A stretch of DNA of 6,993 bases from the NCBI GenBank assembly GCA_051647125.1, contig JBOFDP010000043.1, positions 1 through 6,993 on the forward strand, in the 5' to 3' direction. This document shows, piece by piece, positions 6,729 through 6,993 of this stretch. Both the position numbers and the translations under genes were made by a program. This DNA comes from JBOFDP01 sp051647125. GTDB lineage: Bacteria > Bacteroidota > Bacteroidia > Chitinophagales > Chitinophagaceae. Every line of letters starts with the position of its first letter. Position 1 is the first letter of the stretch. Under the pieces are notes generated by a model. It was not told the DNA's origin. It did no database searches and saw only the letters and a program-made list of their open reading frames with translations.

Positions 6729-6993
6729 TTAAAATTGCCATCGTACAAAAGCTTCCATAGCTGCATATTGAGTCATTCCCAACTGTGCATACAACTGTGC
6801 TGTATTTTGGTTTCTTGCCTCTGCACGTTGCCAAAATTCTCTATCATCAGAACCCTGAAATGGAACATTGTCTTTTTGAGATTGATGAATAAAAATATAG
6901 TCCCTTTTTTGTTTTATTTGGTCAGGACTCATAGGTACAGCCATTTCTATCTCCGCAATATCCCACTCTTGCCAAGCCCCTTTATAAAGCCAA
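6729..6993 (-). CDS. C-terminal end of glucosamine-6-phosphate deaminase/PIG-L deacetylase-type fusion (partial)
   Basis: The frame is open through the right edge of the window, so only the last 88 residues plus the stop (6731-6729) are seen; the internal Met at 6944 is not the start. The visible part reads WLYKGAWQEWDIAEIE at its N-side, then MAVPMSPDQIKQKR, HQSQKD, DDREFWQRAEARN and a terminal LGMTQYAAMEAFVRWQF. I recognise this as the characteristic tail of the long Bacteroidota NagB-like proteins, in which an N-terminal glucosamine-6-phosphate deaminase domain is fused to a C-terminal PIG-L/LmbE-type de-N-acetylase domain. Such enzymes are expected in amino-sugar catabolism (GlcN6P to fructose-6-phosphate and ammonia), but neither catalytic domain lies inside the window, so activity cannot be judged. 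The preserved WQEW, HQSQKD and REFWQR motifs argue that this gene is intact here. Confidence 0.75.
   Translation of the reverse strand, partial: WLYKGAWQEWDIAEIEMAVPMSPDQIKQKRDYIFIHQSQKDNVPFQGSDDREFWQRAEARNQNTAQLYAQLGMTQYAAMEAFVRWQF

Noticed and set aside
6729..6944. A separate 71-residue gene starting at the Met at 6944
   Set aside because: The frame is open to the window edge and the residues before this Met (WLYKGAWQEWDIAEIE) match the same family, so it is the tail of a larger gene.

Overview
The window is a strongly AT-rich stretch of chromosome, most likely from a member of the Bacteroidota. The evidence is an outer-membrane beta-barrel receptor with an N-terminal carboxypeptidase-regulatory-like domain, a MuiA/DUF4139 secreted protein, a C-terminal fragment of the NagB/PIG-L type fusion deaminase, A/T-only leaders without Shine-Dalgarno sequences, and matches to the Bacteroidota -7 promoter box TAnnTTTG. 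High AT content plus a visibly decayed purine-biosynthesis gene would fit a host-associated lineage undergoing genome reduction; that last step is inference.

Layout. At the left edge, on the minus strand, is the 5' part of purH, broken by frameshifts inside a perfect 22-bp inverted repeat. Divergent from it, on the plus strand, are a secreted MuiA-family protein (481-2052) and uracil-DNA glycosylase ung (2066-2737), only 13 bp apart and probably cotranscribed. A hairpin (2742-2770) in the 44-bp gap separates ung from the convergent minus-strand genes and probably terminates transcription from both sides. All remaining genes are on the minus strand. Read in transcription order from the right edge they are: the C-terminal end of a glucosamine-6-phosphate-deaminase-like fusion protein (window edge to 6729), a gap with a possible coding relic, a small three-helix membrane protein (6570-6340), a small exported Cys-rich protein (about 6200-5826), and a large outer-membrane beta-barrel protein (about 5706-2782).

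The most interesting unit is the last pair. The Cys-rich exported protein (CC, CC and CxC motifs) lies just upstream of, and in the same orientation as, an outer-membrane receptor whose periplasmic part carries a His cluster at the mature N-terminus, a Met-rich insertion and an HHH motif, and whose C-terminus ends in GGGMMGM. Thiol, imidazole and thioether ligands in two adjacent envelope proteins suggest a soft-metal, perhaps copper, handling module. This is an inference from residue composition and gene context.

The second notable feature is the purH lesion. Two small indels relative to the expected reading frame fall within or next to a perfect hairpin, a pattern expected from quasipalindrome-templated mutation, although an assembly artefact is also possible. 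No tRNA, rRNA, CRISPR array or insertion sequence was recognised.
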